From Candidatus Planktophila sp. (GTDB lineage Bacteria; Actinomycetota; Actinomycetes; Nanopelagicales; Nanopelagicaceae): DNA of 31,038 bases. Shown here piece by piece: positions 23,873-31,038 of this stretch. The stretch is taken from assembly GCA_024641555.1 (NCBI GenBank), contig JAHECV010000015.1, positions 1 through 31,038 of the forward strand, in the 5' to 3' direction. The notes beneath the pieces were generated by a model. It was not told the DNA's origin. It was given only the letters and a program-made list of their open reading frames with translations, and searched no databases. Every line of letters begins with the position of its first letter. The first letter of the stretch is position 1. The position numbers were made by a program, and so were the translations under genes.

Positions 23873-25384
23873 TCAGGTCAGCGAAGAGAGCTTGTAATAG
23901 GCGCCATTCCACTTGATTTCCTTATGGAATTGCTCGCTAACGGTCGAGGCGCTGATCCGCAGGTGCTCGACCTGGGCGATATTGGCGAAGTCATTTAAGG
24001 TCTCAATATCGAGGGCGGTGCTAAGGACGGTGTGGTGCGAGCCGCCGGCGTAGATCCAGGATTCAGCTGAAGTAGCAAGAGATGGGGCGGGCTTCCAGAC
24101 TGCGCAGGCAACCGGCAGTTTCTTCAACTCTTTATCTGGCTTAACAACTTCTATGTCGTTGGAAACTATGCGGAAGCGATCACCTAGATCCATCAAACCA
24201 ACGACGCGACCATGCGCCGGCGTCGCGCTGAAAACTAAGCGAACTGGATCGTCTTTTCCTCCGATTCCAAGTGGATGGATTTCACACTTTGGTTTCTGAT
24301 CGGAAATAGTCGGACAGACTTCGAGCATATGCGCGCCTAAAACCTTGGGTTCGCCAGGACCGAAGTGATAGGTGTAGTCCTCCATAAATGAAGTTCCACC
24401 TTTAAGACCTTCAGTCATGCTCTTGATTATGCGAAGCAGCGCAGAAGTTTTCCAATCGCCTTCTCCACCAAATCCATAACCCTTAGCCATCATGCGTTGA
24501 ACTGCTAAACCAGGTAATTGTTTTAGCGCACCAAGATCTTCGAAGTTAGTTGTGAATGCGGTGAAGTTTCCGGCTTCCAAGAAACGTTCGAGTGCAATTT
24601 CAAGTGATGCTTGATAGCGAAGCGAGTCATGGCGGGCGCCGCCTTTTTTGAGTTCGGCTGAGACATCGAAGATCTTTTCATATTCGCCAACTAATGTATC
24701 GATGGCGCTTTCTTCGACGGCAGCGACTGCATCGACAAGAGCGTTAACGCCATAGGCTTCGATAGACATACCCAGTGAAATCTGCGCACTTGTCTTATCG
24801 CCATCGGTAACTGCGACGTAACGCATATTGTCGCCAAAGCGCGCCAGCTTTAGGTTTTGCGCAGTATGCCAACCAATGGCAGCGCGCATCCAATGTGCAA
24901 TGCGAGTGGTAGCCGACTTATCAGAAACGTGGCCCGCTACGACTTTGCGCGCCATATGAAGTCGCGCTTGTACATGGCCATGTTCGCGGTCTCCGTGGGC
25001 TGCTTGGTTTAGATTCATGAAATCCATGTCGATGGTTTCCCAAGGAAGTTCCGCGTTTGCTTGGGTATTTAAATGCAAGATTGGAACTTGCAGCGCATTT
25101 AGGCCGCCGATCCACATCTTCGCCGGAGAAAATGTATGCATCCAAGTAATAACACCGATGCAATTTGGGTCAGCCGAAGCTTCTAAACAAAGGGCTTTAA
25201 TCGCTTCTGGGGTTGTTAATACTGGTTTCCAGGTGGCTTTGATTGGAAGATCACTTGCTGAATTAAGTGTTGCAACCACTTGTTTAGATTGTTCGGCAAC
25301 TTGAGCCAAGATATCTTCACCGTAAAGTGGTTGGCTTCCTGTGAGAAACCAAACTTCTAAACCTTTTTCGCTAAGTGATTTCAT
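23873..25384 (-). CDS. araA: L-arabinose isomerase
   Basis: AraA converts L-arabinose to L-ribulose, and often D-galactose to D-tagatose. The 503-residue protein opens [15 protein letters not shown] and has [15 protein letters not shown]. The metal-binding residues are Glu308 (GGEGDWKTS), Glu335 (FMEDYTYHF), His352 ([10 protein letters not shown]) and the His450/His451 pair (GGSHHTVLS). The length is normal (E. coli 500). No araB or araD is present in the window, so the next steps must lie elsewhere or the substrate differs. The gene follows the peptidase S51 homologue by 21 bases. It has its own -10 box directly before the ATG, and the sugar-binding protein gene is downstream on the same strand. 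Confidence 0.95.
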   Translation of the reverse strand: MKSLSEKGLEVWFLTGSQPLYGEDILAQVAEQSKQVVATLNSASDLPIKATWKPVLTTPEAIKALCLEASADPNCIGVITWMHTFSPAKMWIGGLNALQVPILHLNTQANAELPWETIDMDFMNLNQAAHGDREHGHVQARLHMARKVVAGHVSDKSATTRIAHWMRAAIGWHTAQNLKLARFGDNMRYVAVTDGDKTSAQISLGMSIEAYGVNALVDAVAAVEESAIDTLVGEYEKIFDVSAELKKGGARHDSLRYQASLEIALERFLEAGNFTAFTTNFEDLGALKQLPGLAVQRMMAKGYGFGGEGDWKTSALLRIIKSMTEGLKGGTSFMEDYTYHFGPGEPKVLGAHMLEVCPTISDQKPKCEIHPLGIGGKDDPVRLVFSATPAHGRVVGLMDLGDRFRIVSNDIEVVKPDKELKKLPVACAVWKPAPSLATSAESWIYAGGSHHTVLSTALDIETLNDFANIAQVEHLRISASTVSEQFHKEIKWNGAYYKLSSLT

Positions 25385-25391
25385 TCTGCAG

Positions 25392-25397
25392 ATAGTA
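25392..25397 (-). promoter_or_regulatory. Putative -10 box for araA (leaderless start)
   Basis: TACTAT on the minus strand (25397-25392) fits TANNNT and ends seven bases before the araA ATG at 25384. Transcription would start on or one base before the ATG. The -35 position (TTTCCC at 17 bases) is weak. No Shine-Dalgarno sequence is present. Confidence 0.5.
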
Positions 25398-25405
25398 CAT
25401 GAGTG

Positions 25406-26113
25406 CTAGTTATAGGGAAATGGTTCCTCGCTCATTTCAAACTCTCCGCGCAAAATATGTACTTTGCCGGTGCCGTACTTGCGCCACTTATCGGTTAGCA
25501 CCAGCGCGGTATTTTCATCGATGCCCAACAAGGTGGTCTCAGCGTCTTTACGAAGAACCGCGGCAGTTACGCGATCAGGTAACCAGCCTAAGAATTTGTC
25601 GTAGTGTGGAATGACTTCAATCTCTGGCAAGAGGTTTAAGCCTGCACTTATATGAGACCTGCGAATCCCAATTATCTTTCCCCCAAAGGCCATCGCTCCG
25701 GCAGAACATCCCGCAAGCGATGCGCCTTCGCGCCAGCTTTGAACGATCGCATCCCACATCGGAGTTTCGCTAAATACATCTGCTAAATGAACTGGGTCTC
25801 CCCCAGAAAAGTAAATCAAACCTGCGCTCTTGATCTCTGCGATCCACTGCTCATTAAAAGCGTATTCACGTGTAATCACGGGTAGATATTTAACTTCGCA
25901 GCCAATACGTGCGCCTTGGTCTGCGCCGCGTTGTCGCCAAAAATCTAAACGATCTGCACCTTCTTTTCCGGCGGCAGTGGGAATTTGAATATAGGTATTT
26001 GCCTTACCGCGAGAAATGCCAATGCGTAGGAGCTCTGCTTCGAGCTGCTGCGCTTCGGGTAAATATTCTCCAGAACCAACTAGCGCTAGCGCACCTGGTT
26101 GGTTGATATTCAT
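25406..26113 (-). CDS. Peptidase S51 (dipeptidase E / cyanophycinase-like) family protein
   Basis: The 235-residue protein has a class I glutamine-amidotransferase-like fold. It starts ALALVGSGEYLPEAQQLEAELL, then has GLIYFSGGDPVHLADVF and the nucleophile elbow AGCSAGAMAFGG with Ser137, followed by IGIRRSHISAGLNLLP, VIPHYDKF and GIDENTALVL. This layout is that of the S51 family, which includes PepE (cleaving Asp-X dipeptides) and cyanophycinase. No signal peptide is seen, so it should be cytoplasmic. It starts 12 bases after the icd stop. The substrate cannot be decided; there is no cyanophycin gene in the window. Confidence 0.82.
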   Translation of the reverse strand: MNINQPGALALVGSGEYLPEAQQLEAELLRIGISRGKANTYIQIPTAAGKEGADRLDFWRQRGADQGARIGCEVKYLPVITREYAFNEQWIAEIKSAGLIYFSGGDPVHLADVFSETPMWDAIVQSWREGASLAGCSAGAMAFGGKIIGIRRSHISAGLNLLPEIEVIPHYDKFLGWLPDRVTAAVLRKDAETTLLGIDENTALVLTDKWRKYGTGKVHILRGEFEMSEEPFPYN

Positions 26114-26125
26114 CTTTAAGGCAAC

Positions 26126-27340
26126 TTAAGCCATTGCAACTTTCAAGTTTTCGTCAATTGAATTGAGGAACTCTTGAGTAGTTTGATACGGCGCATCCTT
26201 TGAGATGAGAAGCGATAGGTCTTTGGTCATCTTTCCTTGCTCAACTGTTTGGATACATACGCGCTCGAGAGTTGCGCAGAATTTAGCGAGTTCGGCGTTG
26301 TTATCTAACTTGGCGCGGTGGGCCAGGCCTTGGGTCCAAGCGAAGATAGATGCGATCGGGTTGGTTGAAGTTGCCTTACCTGCTTGGTGATCGCGGTAGT
26401 GGCGAGTAACCGTGCCGTGGGCTGCCTCTGATTCACAGATCTTTCCATCTGGAGTCATAAGCACTGAGGTCATCAAACCAAGTGAGCCATAACCCTGTGC
26501 GACGGTGTCTGATTGAACATCGCCATCGTAGTTCTTGCATGCCCAGACATATCCACCTTCCATACGAAGTGACATAGCGACCATGTCATCGATTAGGCGG
26601 TGCTCGTACCAAATACCGGCAGCGTCAAATTGCGCTTTAAATTCGGCTTGGTAAATCTCTTCAAAGATATCTTTGAAGCGACCGTCATATGCCTTAAGAA
26701 TTGTGTTTTTAGTTGAAAGATAAACTGGGAACTTACGAAGAAGTCCATAGTTAAGTGAAGCTCGCGCAAAGTCGCGAATTGAATCATCGACGTTGTACAT
26801 GGCCATTGCCACACCTGAAGATTCGAAATTGAAAACTTCAGTGTTAATTGGTGCAGAACCATCTTCTGGAACAAAAGAGATAGTTAGCTTGCCTGGGCCA
26901 GGAACCTTGAAATCACTTGCTCGGTACTGATCGCCGAAAGCATGACGGCCGATAACGATTGGCTTAGTCCAGTGCGGCACCAAACGTGGCACATTTGAAA
27001 TGATGATTGGCTCGCGGAAGATTACGCCGCCCAAGATATTGCGGATGGTTCCGTTTGGAGACTTCCACATCTTCTTTAGGCCAAACTCTGCAACTCGTGC
27101 TTCGTCAGGTGTAATAGTTGCGCACTTGATACCGACGCCATGCTTTTGAATTGCGCGAGCAGAATCAATTGTTACCTGATCATCTGTGGCATCGCGGTGT
27201 TCCATACCAAGGTCGTAGTACTCGAGGTTTACATCGAGGTAAGGAAGGATCAAGGAGTCTTTGATGAACTGCCACATGATGCGGGTCATCTCATCGCCAT
27301 CTAGCTCGACAACGGTTCCGGTTACTTTGATTTTGCTCAT
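26126..27340 (-). CDS. icd: NADP-dependent isocitrate dehydrogenase (dimeric, eukaryote-like type)
   Basis: This TCA-cycle enzyme converts isocitrate to 2-oxoglutarate with NADPH formation. The 404 residues follow the homodimeric subfamily shared with eukaryotes: [55 protein letters not shown], [29 protein letters not shown], and [13 protein letters not shown]. The last motif carries the Arg-His pair that recognises the NADP 2'-phosphate. AAGGA precedes the ATG by about eight bases. It lies 12 bases after mdh, so two TCA-cycle enzymes are probably cotranscribed. Confidence 0.96.
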   Translation of the reverse strand: MSKIKVTGTVVELDGDEMTRIMWQFIKDSLILPYLDVNLEYYDLGMEHRDATDDQVTIDSARAIQKHGVGIKCATITPDEARVAEFGLKKMWKSPNGTIRNILGGVIFREPIIISNVPRLVPHWTKPIVIGRHAFGDQYRASDFKVPGPGKLTISFVPEDGSAPINTEVFNFESSGVAMAMYNVDDSIRDFARASLNYGLLRKFPVYLSTKNTILKAYDGRFKDIFEEIYQAEFKAQFDAAGIWYEHRLIDDMVAMSLRMEGGYVWACKNYDGDVQSDTVAQGYGSLGLMTSVLMTPDGKICESEAAHGTVTRHYRDHQAGKATSTNPIASIFAWTQGLAHRAKLDNNAELAKFCATLERVCIQTVEQGKMTKDLSLLISKDAPYQTTQEFLNSIDENLKVAMA

Positions 27341-27352
27341 ATTTATTCCTTA

Positions 27353-28333
27353 CTAGAGAGCCTGAACATCGGCTTGCTTGGCGCGGACTGCTTCAGCAGC
27401 TTCCTTTAGCCCAGCAAGTTCTGAATCAGTGAGTTTAGTTTCGACAACTTTCTTTACGCCAGAGCGACCGATCTCGGCTTCCACACCGAGGTAAACCCCA
27501 GAAATACCGTATTCGCCATCAACCCATGCACAGACTGGCATTACCGCGCCGGAATCATCAATCACGGCTTTCGCCATACGAGCTGCAGCAGCCGACGGTG
27601 CATAGTAAGCAGAGCCTGTCTTTAGAAGTGCAACAACTTCTGCGCCACCATTGCGAGTACGGTCAACAAGTTCATCAATTTCAGGTTGGGAGAGAAGTTC
27701 AGAAAGAGGCTTGCCAGCAACGGTGCAACGACTTGGGACTGGCACCATGGTGTCACCATGTGAACCAAGAGTTAGCGTCTTTACTGAACCAACCGCGACG
27801 CCGAGTTTTTCGGCAACAAAGTTTGTAAAGCGCGCAGTGTCGAGCATTCCTGCCTGACCCATTACGCGGTTCTTTGGAAAGTTGGTTGCGATCTGAGTAA
27901 GCGCAGTCATCTCATCGAGTGGATTTGAAACCACGATGATCACCGCATTTGGGGAATGCTTTGCGATATTTTCGGCTACGCCACGAACGATCCCGGCGTT
28001 TACGCCGATTAGATCCATGCGGCTCATGCCTGGTTTGCGAGGAAGTCCGGCGGTAATTACAACGACATCAGAGTTTGCAGTTGCTTCATATCCTGCGCCA
28101 TCGGAAGTTGTTGTTGCACCGATGACCTTAGTTTCGAAACCTTCGATAGAACGTGATTGGTTCATATCAAGAGCCAAACCTTCAGGCTTTCCTTCGAGAA
28201 TATCTGTGAGTACAACGGTTTCGAAAATGTTGTATTCGGCTAGACGAAGGGCGGTTGTTGAGCCGTAGAAACCAGCTCCGACAACGGTGACTTTTCCGGA
28301 AATTGCATTTTCTGATTTAGATGGTGCAGACAT
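27353..28333 (-). CDS. mdh: Malate dehydrogenase (LDH-like type)
   Basis: This enzyme interconverts malate and oxaloacetate with NAD. The 326 residues have the dinucleotide loop VTVVGAGFYGSTTALRL, an acidic residue at the end of beta-2 (LTDILEGKPEG) indicating NAD, and ITAGLPRKPGMSRMDLI with the substrate-binding arginines. VVSNPLDEMTAL and the catalytic His in LGSHGDTMVPVPS follow. This pattern is that of the lactate-dehydrogenase-like MDH group. About ten extra residues precede the first strand. A near-perfect inverted repeat lies 20-42 bases upstream of the ATG. Confidence 0.95.
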   Translation of the reverse strand: MSAPSKSENAISGKVTVVGAGFYGSTTALRLAEYNIFETVVLTDILEGKPEGLALDMNQSRSIEGFETKVIGATTTSDGAGYEATANSDVVVITAGLPRKPGMSRMDLIGVNAGIVRGVAENIAKHSPNAVIIVVSNPLDEMTALTQIATNFPKNRVMGQAGMLDTARFTNFVAEKLGVAVGSVKTLTLGSHGDTMVPVPSRCTVAGKPLSELLSQPEIDELVDRTRNGGAEVVALLKTGSAYYAPSAAAARMAKAVIDDSGAVMPVCAWVDGEYGISGVYLGVEAEIGRSGVKKVVETKLTDSELAGLKEAAEAVRAKQADVQAL

Positions 28334-28353
28334 GACCGACTCTTTCTCTTACA

Positions 28354-28375
28354 TTTCTCTTGATATCGAGAGAAA
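28354..28375. repeat. 22-base inverted repeat in the mdh upstream gap
   Basis: TTTCTCT (28354-28360) and AGAGAAA (28369-28375) flank a GATATC centre, with one mismatched pair (28361/28368). It fills most of the 44-base gap between the DUF3017 stop and mdh. It could be an operator for mdh-icd or an RNA hairpin. No -10 or -35 pair stood out. Confidence 0.7.
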
Positions 28376-28377
28376 CT

Positions 28378-28605
28378 CTACAACCCACGCGGAAGTGAGA
28401 TCGCCACGGCCAAGAGGGCTAGCGCTATTCCGAGGGCTAAATACCGTTCAACTTTTCCAGTTTTCCAATGTGCGATCGCAATCACACCCATACCTACCGC
28501 TATCGCAATCGAGCCGAGGCGAACAAAGGAAGCCACCCCAGCTAGAAATCCCAGCCCGATAACTAGGTATGCCAGGCGCACGCCAAGTGAGTTTATCTCT
28601 CGCAT
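28378..28605 (-). CDS. Small membrane protein, DUF3017 family
   Basis: The 75-residue protein consists of about three hydrophobic segments (residues 10-28, 30-47 and 55-71) separated by short basic turns ([10 protein letters not shown]). Its ATG overlaps the end of folD by 13 bases. Small proteins of the DUF3017 family are commonly encoded directly after folD in Actinobacteria. The family assignment rests on this position, size and hydrophobic pattern. The function is unknown. Confidence 0.75.
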   Translation of the reverse strand: MREINSLGVRLAYLVIGLGFLAGVASFVRLGSIAIAVGMGVIAIAHWKTGKVERYLALGIALALLAVAISLPRGL

Positions 28606-29435
28606 GCTTCAACCACATTCTGCAATAACATCGCACGCGTCATCGGACCGACGCCACCTGGCATCGGCGCAATAAAAGATGCCACGTTTCTGACACCTGG
28701 GTCGACATCGCCAAGTAGCCCTTCAGCAGTTCGTGAAATTCCCACGTCGAGAACTGCGGCACCAGATTTAATGTGATCTGCTTTAAGGAAATGAGCGCTG
28801 CCAATTGCGGCGATAACAATATCGGCGCGCTTGGTATGTGCCAGTAAATCTCTTGTGCCAGTGTGAGTCAAAGTAACTGTGGCATTTTCTTGTTTGCGCG
28901 TTAGCAGCAAACCAAGTGGGCGTCCAACGGTCAAGCCGCGACCGATAACTACGACTTCAGCGCCCGCTAGTGGAATTTTGTAGTGGTTTATTAATTCAAC
29001 GATGCCACGTGGTGTGCAAGGAAGTGGCGCGTCATAACCGGCAACTAAACGACCGAGGTTCATGGGGTGCAGGCCATCAGCATCTTTGGCGGGATCAATC
29101 GCTTCCAATACCGTTTGAGTATCAATTCCCATCGGCAACGGCAGCTGAACGATATAGCCAGTGCATTCTTTAGAGTTATTTAAATCTTTAATCGCCGCTA
29201 GAACATCGGCTTGCGATGCATCTTCGTTTAGGTCAACGCGAATCGAGTTGATTCCGACTTCCTGGCAATCGCGATGTTTGCCAGCAACATAGGAGTGCGA
29301 TCCTGGATCGCCACCGACTAGAACTGTTCCGAGACCGGGGGTGATCCCCTTGGCTTTAAGTGCAGAAACGCGAACCGCAAGTTGGCCTTTGATGGTTGCG
29401 GCAAGCGCTTTGCCATCAAGGATCGTTGCTGTCAT
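28593..29435 (-). CDS. folD: FolD, methylenetetrahydrofolate dehydrogenase / methenyltetrahydrofolate cyclohydrolase
   Basis: This bifunctional enzyme interconverts 5,10-methylene-, methenyl- and 10-formyl-tetrahydrofolate. The 280 residues show the catalytic lysine segment [30 protein letters not shown], and [13 protein letters not shown]. The Rossmann motif is [17 protein letters not shown], and the family end is [17 protein letters not shown]. It supplies 10-formyl-tetrahydrofolate, the cosubstrate of PurH encoded 39 bases upstream on the same strand. GGAG lies just before the ATG. Confidence 0.96.
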   Translation of the reverse strand: MTATILDGKALAATIKGQLAVRVSALKAKGITPGLGTVLVGGDPGSHSYVAGKHRDCQEVGINSIRVDLNEDASQADVLAAIKDLNNSKECTGYIVQLPLPMGIDTQTVLEAIDPAKDADGLHPMNLGRLVAGYDAPLPCTPRGIVELINHYKIPLAGAEVVVIGRGLTVGRPLGLLLTRKQENATVTLTHTGTRDLLAHTKRADIVIAAIGSAHFLKADHIKSGAAVLDVGISRTAEGLLGDVDPGVRNVASFIAPMPGGVGPMTRAMLLQNVVEACER

Positions 29436-29474
29436 AACTCCAGATCCTATTAGAGATGGTTGTTAGTAGCGAAG

Positions 29475-31016
29475 TTAGGCGTGCGAGAAGTGACGCGTAC
29501 TCGTGAAAAACATTGCAATTCCTGCTGCGTTAGCCGCCGCAATTACCTCTTCATCGCGCACGCTGCCACCTGGCTGAACAACTGCAGTAACACCAGCATC
29601 AATCAGAATCTGAAGTCCATCTGCAAATGGGAAGAAGGCATCGCTGGCCGCGACCGTTCCAACAACGCGATCACCGGCGCGAGCGACTGCGAGCTTTGCC
29701 GAATCAACACGATTTACTTGGCCCATTCCGATTCCAATTGCCGCGCCGTTATGCGCCAACAAGATTGCATTACTTTTTACAGCGCGCACAGAGCGCCAGG
29801 CAAACTCGAGATCGGCTAAAACCTCAGCAGAAACTGCAGCACCGGTTACTTGTTTCCAATTTGCAGAAGAATCGCCTTCGGCATTTATCTTGTCGGTATC
29901 TTGCAGAAGAACTCCGCCCGAAACTGGACGGATTTCAAATGGTGAAATAAATGTATTGGCGCAGGTCAGAATACGGATCGAAGGTTTGCGCGAAAGAATT
30001 TCCAGCGCTTCTGGTTCGTATTCGGGGGCGATGATTACTTCGGTAAAAATCTGCGAAAGTGGTTCGGCCATTGCCACGGTTACTTTGCGATTTGCCGCGA
30101 CTACTCCCCCGAACGCTGAAACTGGATCGCAAGCGTGCGCTGCCAAATAGGCGCTAGCAATATCTTTTCCAGTTGCGATGCCGCAGGGATTGGCATGTTT
30201 AATAATTGCAACACAAGGTTGGCTGTGATCAAGCGCGGCCCGCCAAGCGGCATCGGCATCGGTGTAGTTATTAAATGACATCTCTTTACCGTGGTTCTGC
30301 ACCGCGTTAACAATTCCAGGTGGGCCACCGCGATAGATTGCCGCCTTTTGATGTGGGTTCTCGCCGTAACGAAGCGAACTTTGGCGGTTCCAGATCAAAC
30401 CAAACCAATCTGGAATATCCATACTGATCTGTGTGCCAAGCCAACTAGCTATCGTTAAATCGTATTCCGCGGTTGTGCGGAAAACTTCGAGAGCAAAGCG
30501 GCGACGTTCATCGAGCGTTGTTCCGCCAGCCTTTATTGCTGCAAACAAGTCTTCGTATTGCGAGACCTTAGAGATAACTGCAACAGAACCGTGATTCTTT
30601 GCGGCACCACGTAACATAGAAGGTCCGCCGATATCAATTTGTTCTATACATTCGGCATATTCAGCGCCAGAGATAATCGTCTGCAAAAACGGATAGAGAT
30701 TGATCACCACTAAATCAAAAGGTTCGATATCTAAATCTGCAATCGCCGCTAAATGCTCGGGGTTATCTTGATCCGCCAATATTCCTGAGTGAATCTTGGG
30801 ATGCAGTGTTTTCACGCGACCGCCCATAATTTCAGGAAATCCGGTGTATGAACTAACTTCGGTTACCGCATAACCGGCTTGAGCTAAAGTCTGGGCAGTT
30901 GAGCCGGTAGAAATGATTTCAATATTGGCTTCGGTTAAGACTTTGCCGAGTTCAAGGAGGCGATCTTTATCGTAAACGCTGACAAGTGCGCGACGGATAG
31001 CTTTGCGGTCAGTCAT
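29475..31016 (-). CDS. purH: PurH, AICAR transformylase / IMP cyclohydrolase
   Basis: PurH catalyses the last two steps of IMP synthesis. The 513-residue protein has an N-terminal cyclohydrolase (MGS-like) domain of about 195 residues: [52 protein letters not shown], and VVINLYPF. The transformylase domain follows, with [16 protein letters not shown], the catalytic KHANPCG, and [34 protein letters not shown]. The length is normal. The ATG at 31016 is the only sensible start. The 22 bases beyond it hold no stop in two minus-strand frames until they overlap the purH start, as expected if purN ends there, but this is too short to call. Confidence 0.97.
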   Translation of the reverse strand: MTDRKAIRRALVSVYDKDRLLELGKVLTEANIEIISTGSTAQTLAQAGYAVTEVSSYTGFPEIMGGRVKTLHPKIHSGILADQDNPEHLAAIADLDIEPFDLVVINLYPFLQTIISGAEYAECIEQIDIGGPSMLRGAAKNHGSVAVISKVSQYEDLFAAIKAGGTTLDERRRFALEVFRTTAEYDLTIASWLGTQISMDIPDWFGLIWNRQSSLRYGENPHQKAAIYRGGPPGIVNAVQNHGKEMSFNNYTDADAAWRAALDHSQPCVAIIKHANPCGIATGKDIASAYLAAHACDPVSAFGGVVAANRKVTVAMAEPLSQIFTEVIIAPEYEPEALEILSRKPSIRILTCANTFISPFEIRPVSGGVLLQDTDKINAEGDSSANWKQVTGAAVSAEVLADLEFAWRSVRAVKSNAILLAHNGAAIGIGMGQVNRVDSAKLAVARAGDRVVGTVAASDAFFPFADGLQILIDAGVTAVVQPGGSVRDEEVIAAANAAGIAMFFTSTRHFSHA

Positions 31017-31038
31017 GAGACCTCACAAGATCGGTAAG

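Noticed and set aside
1..31038. CRISPR array, prophage, insertion sequence or defence island
   Set aside because: There are no repeat-spacer patterns, transposase, integrase or phage proteins; nearly every base belongs to a recognisable housekeeping or metabolic gene.

Overview
The window looks like part of a streamlined actinobacterial chromosome, most like the freshwater acI group (Planktophila/Nanopelagicus type). Three things point there: (1) gene orders typical of Actinobacteria, namely purK-birA divergent from accD-accE-maf-accA, a pmm/add/deoA/cdd nucleoside cluster, and folD followed by a DUF3017 gene; (2) base composition much lower in GC than most Actinobacteria (mid-40s percent by eye); (3) extreme compactness, with 1-4 base start/stop overlaps, only three intergenic gaps above 100 bases, and no stretch above 300 bases without a gene. 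The taxonomic call is inference. I see no rRNA, tRNA, CRISPR, insertion sequence or phage gene.

Region 1 (1-5909): purK (cut by the left edge) and birA on the minus strand. Divergent from them is an acyl-CoA carboxylase operon (accD, accE, maf, accA). BirA is the expected enzyme for biotinylating the AccA biotin-carrier domain.

Region 2 (5939-16962): two operons meet tail to tail and together form a deoxynucleoside breakdown route. The plus-strand operon holds a phosphopentomutase-like enzyme, deoC, a full aldehyde dehydrogenase and a second, catalytically empty ALDH-fold protein. The minus-strand operon holds a CNNM/CBS membrane protein, trpS, a BMP-family nucleoside-binding protein, cdd, deoA and add. 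Expected flow: uptake, deamination, phosphorolysis to deoxyribose-1-phosphate, conversion to deoxyribose-5-phosphate, aldol cleavage to glyceraldehyde-3-phosphate and acetaldehyde, and oxidation of the acetaldehyde.

Region 3 (17086-25397): sugar uptake. A stand-alone MsmK/UgpC-type ATPase is on the plus strand. On the minus strand are araA, a CUT1 sugar-binding protein, two permeases, an APH-fold small-molecule kinase and an enolase-family protein with two altered active-site residues. This kinase/enolase-like pair behind a sugar transporter is the most likely place for undescribed biochemistry.

Region 4 (25406-31016, minus strand): purH, folD, DUF3017, mdh, icd and a peptidase S51 homologue; ordinary one-carbon, purine and TCA-cycle genes.

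Regulatory structure: several starts sit 6-9 bases behind an actinobacterial TANNNT -10 box, which suggests leaderless or nearly leaderless mRNAs. Clear inverted repeats lie behind ugpC, between the sugar-binding protein and its permeases, and in front of mdh. Both extracellular binding proteins carry signal peptides without the lipobox cysteine expected in a monoderm bacterium.
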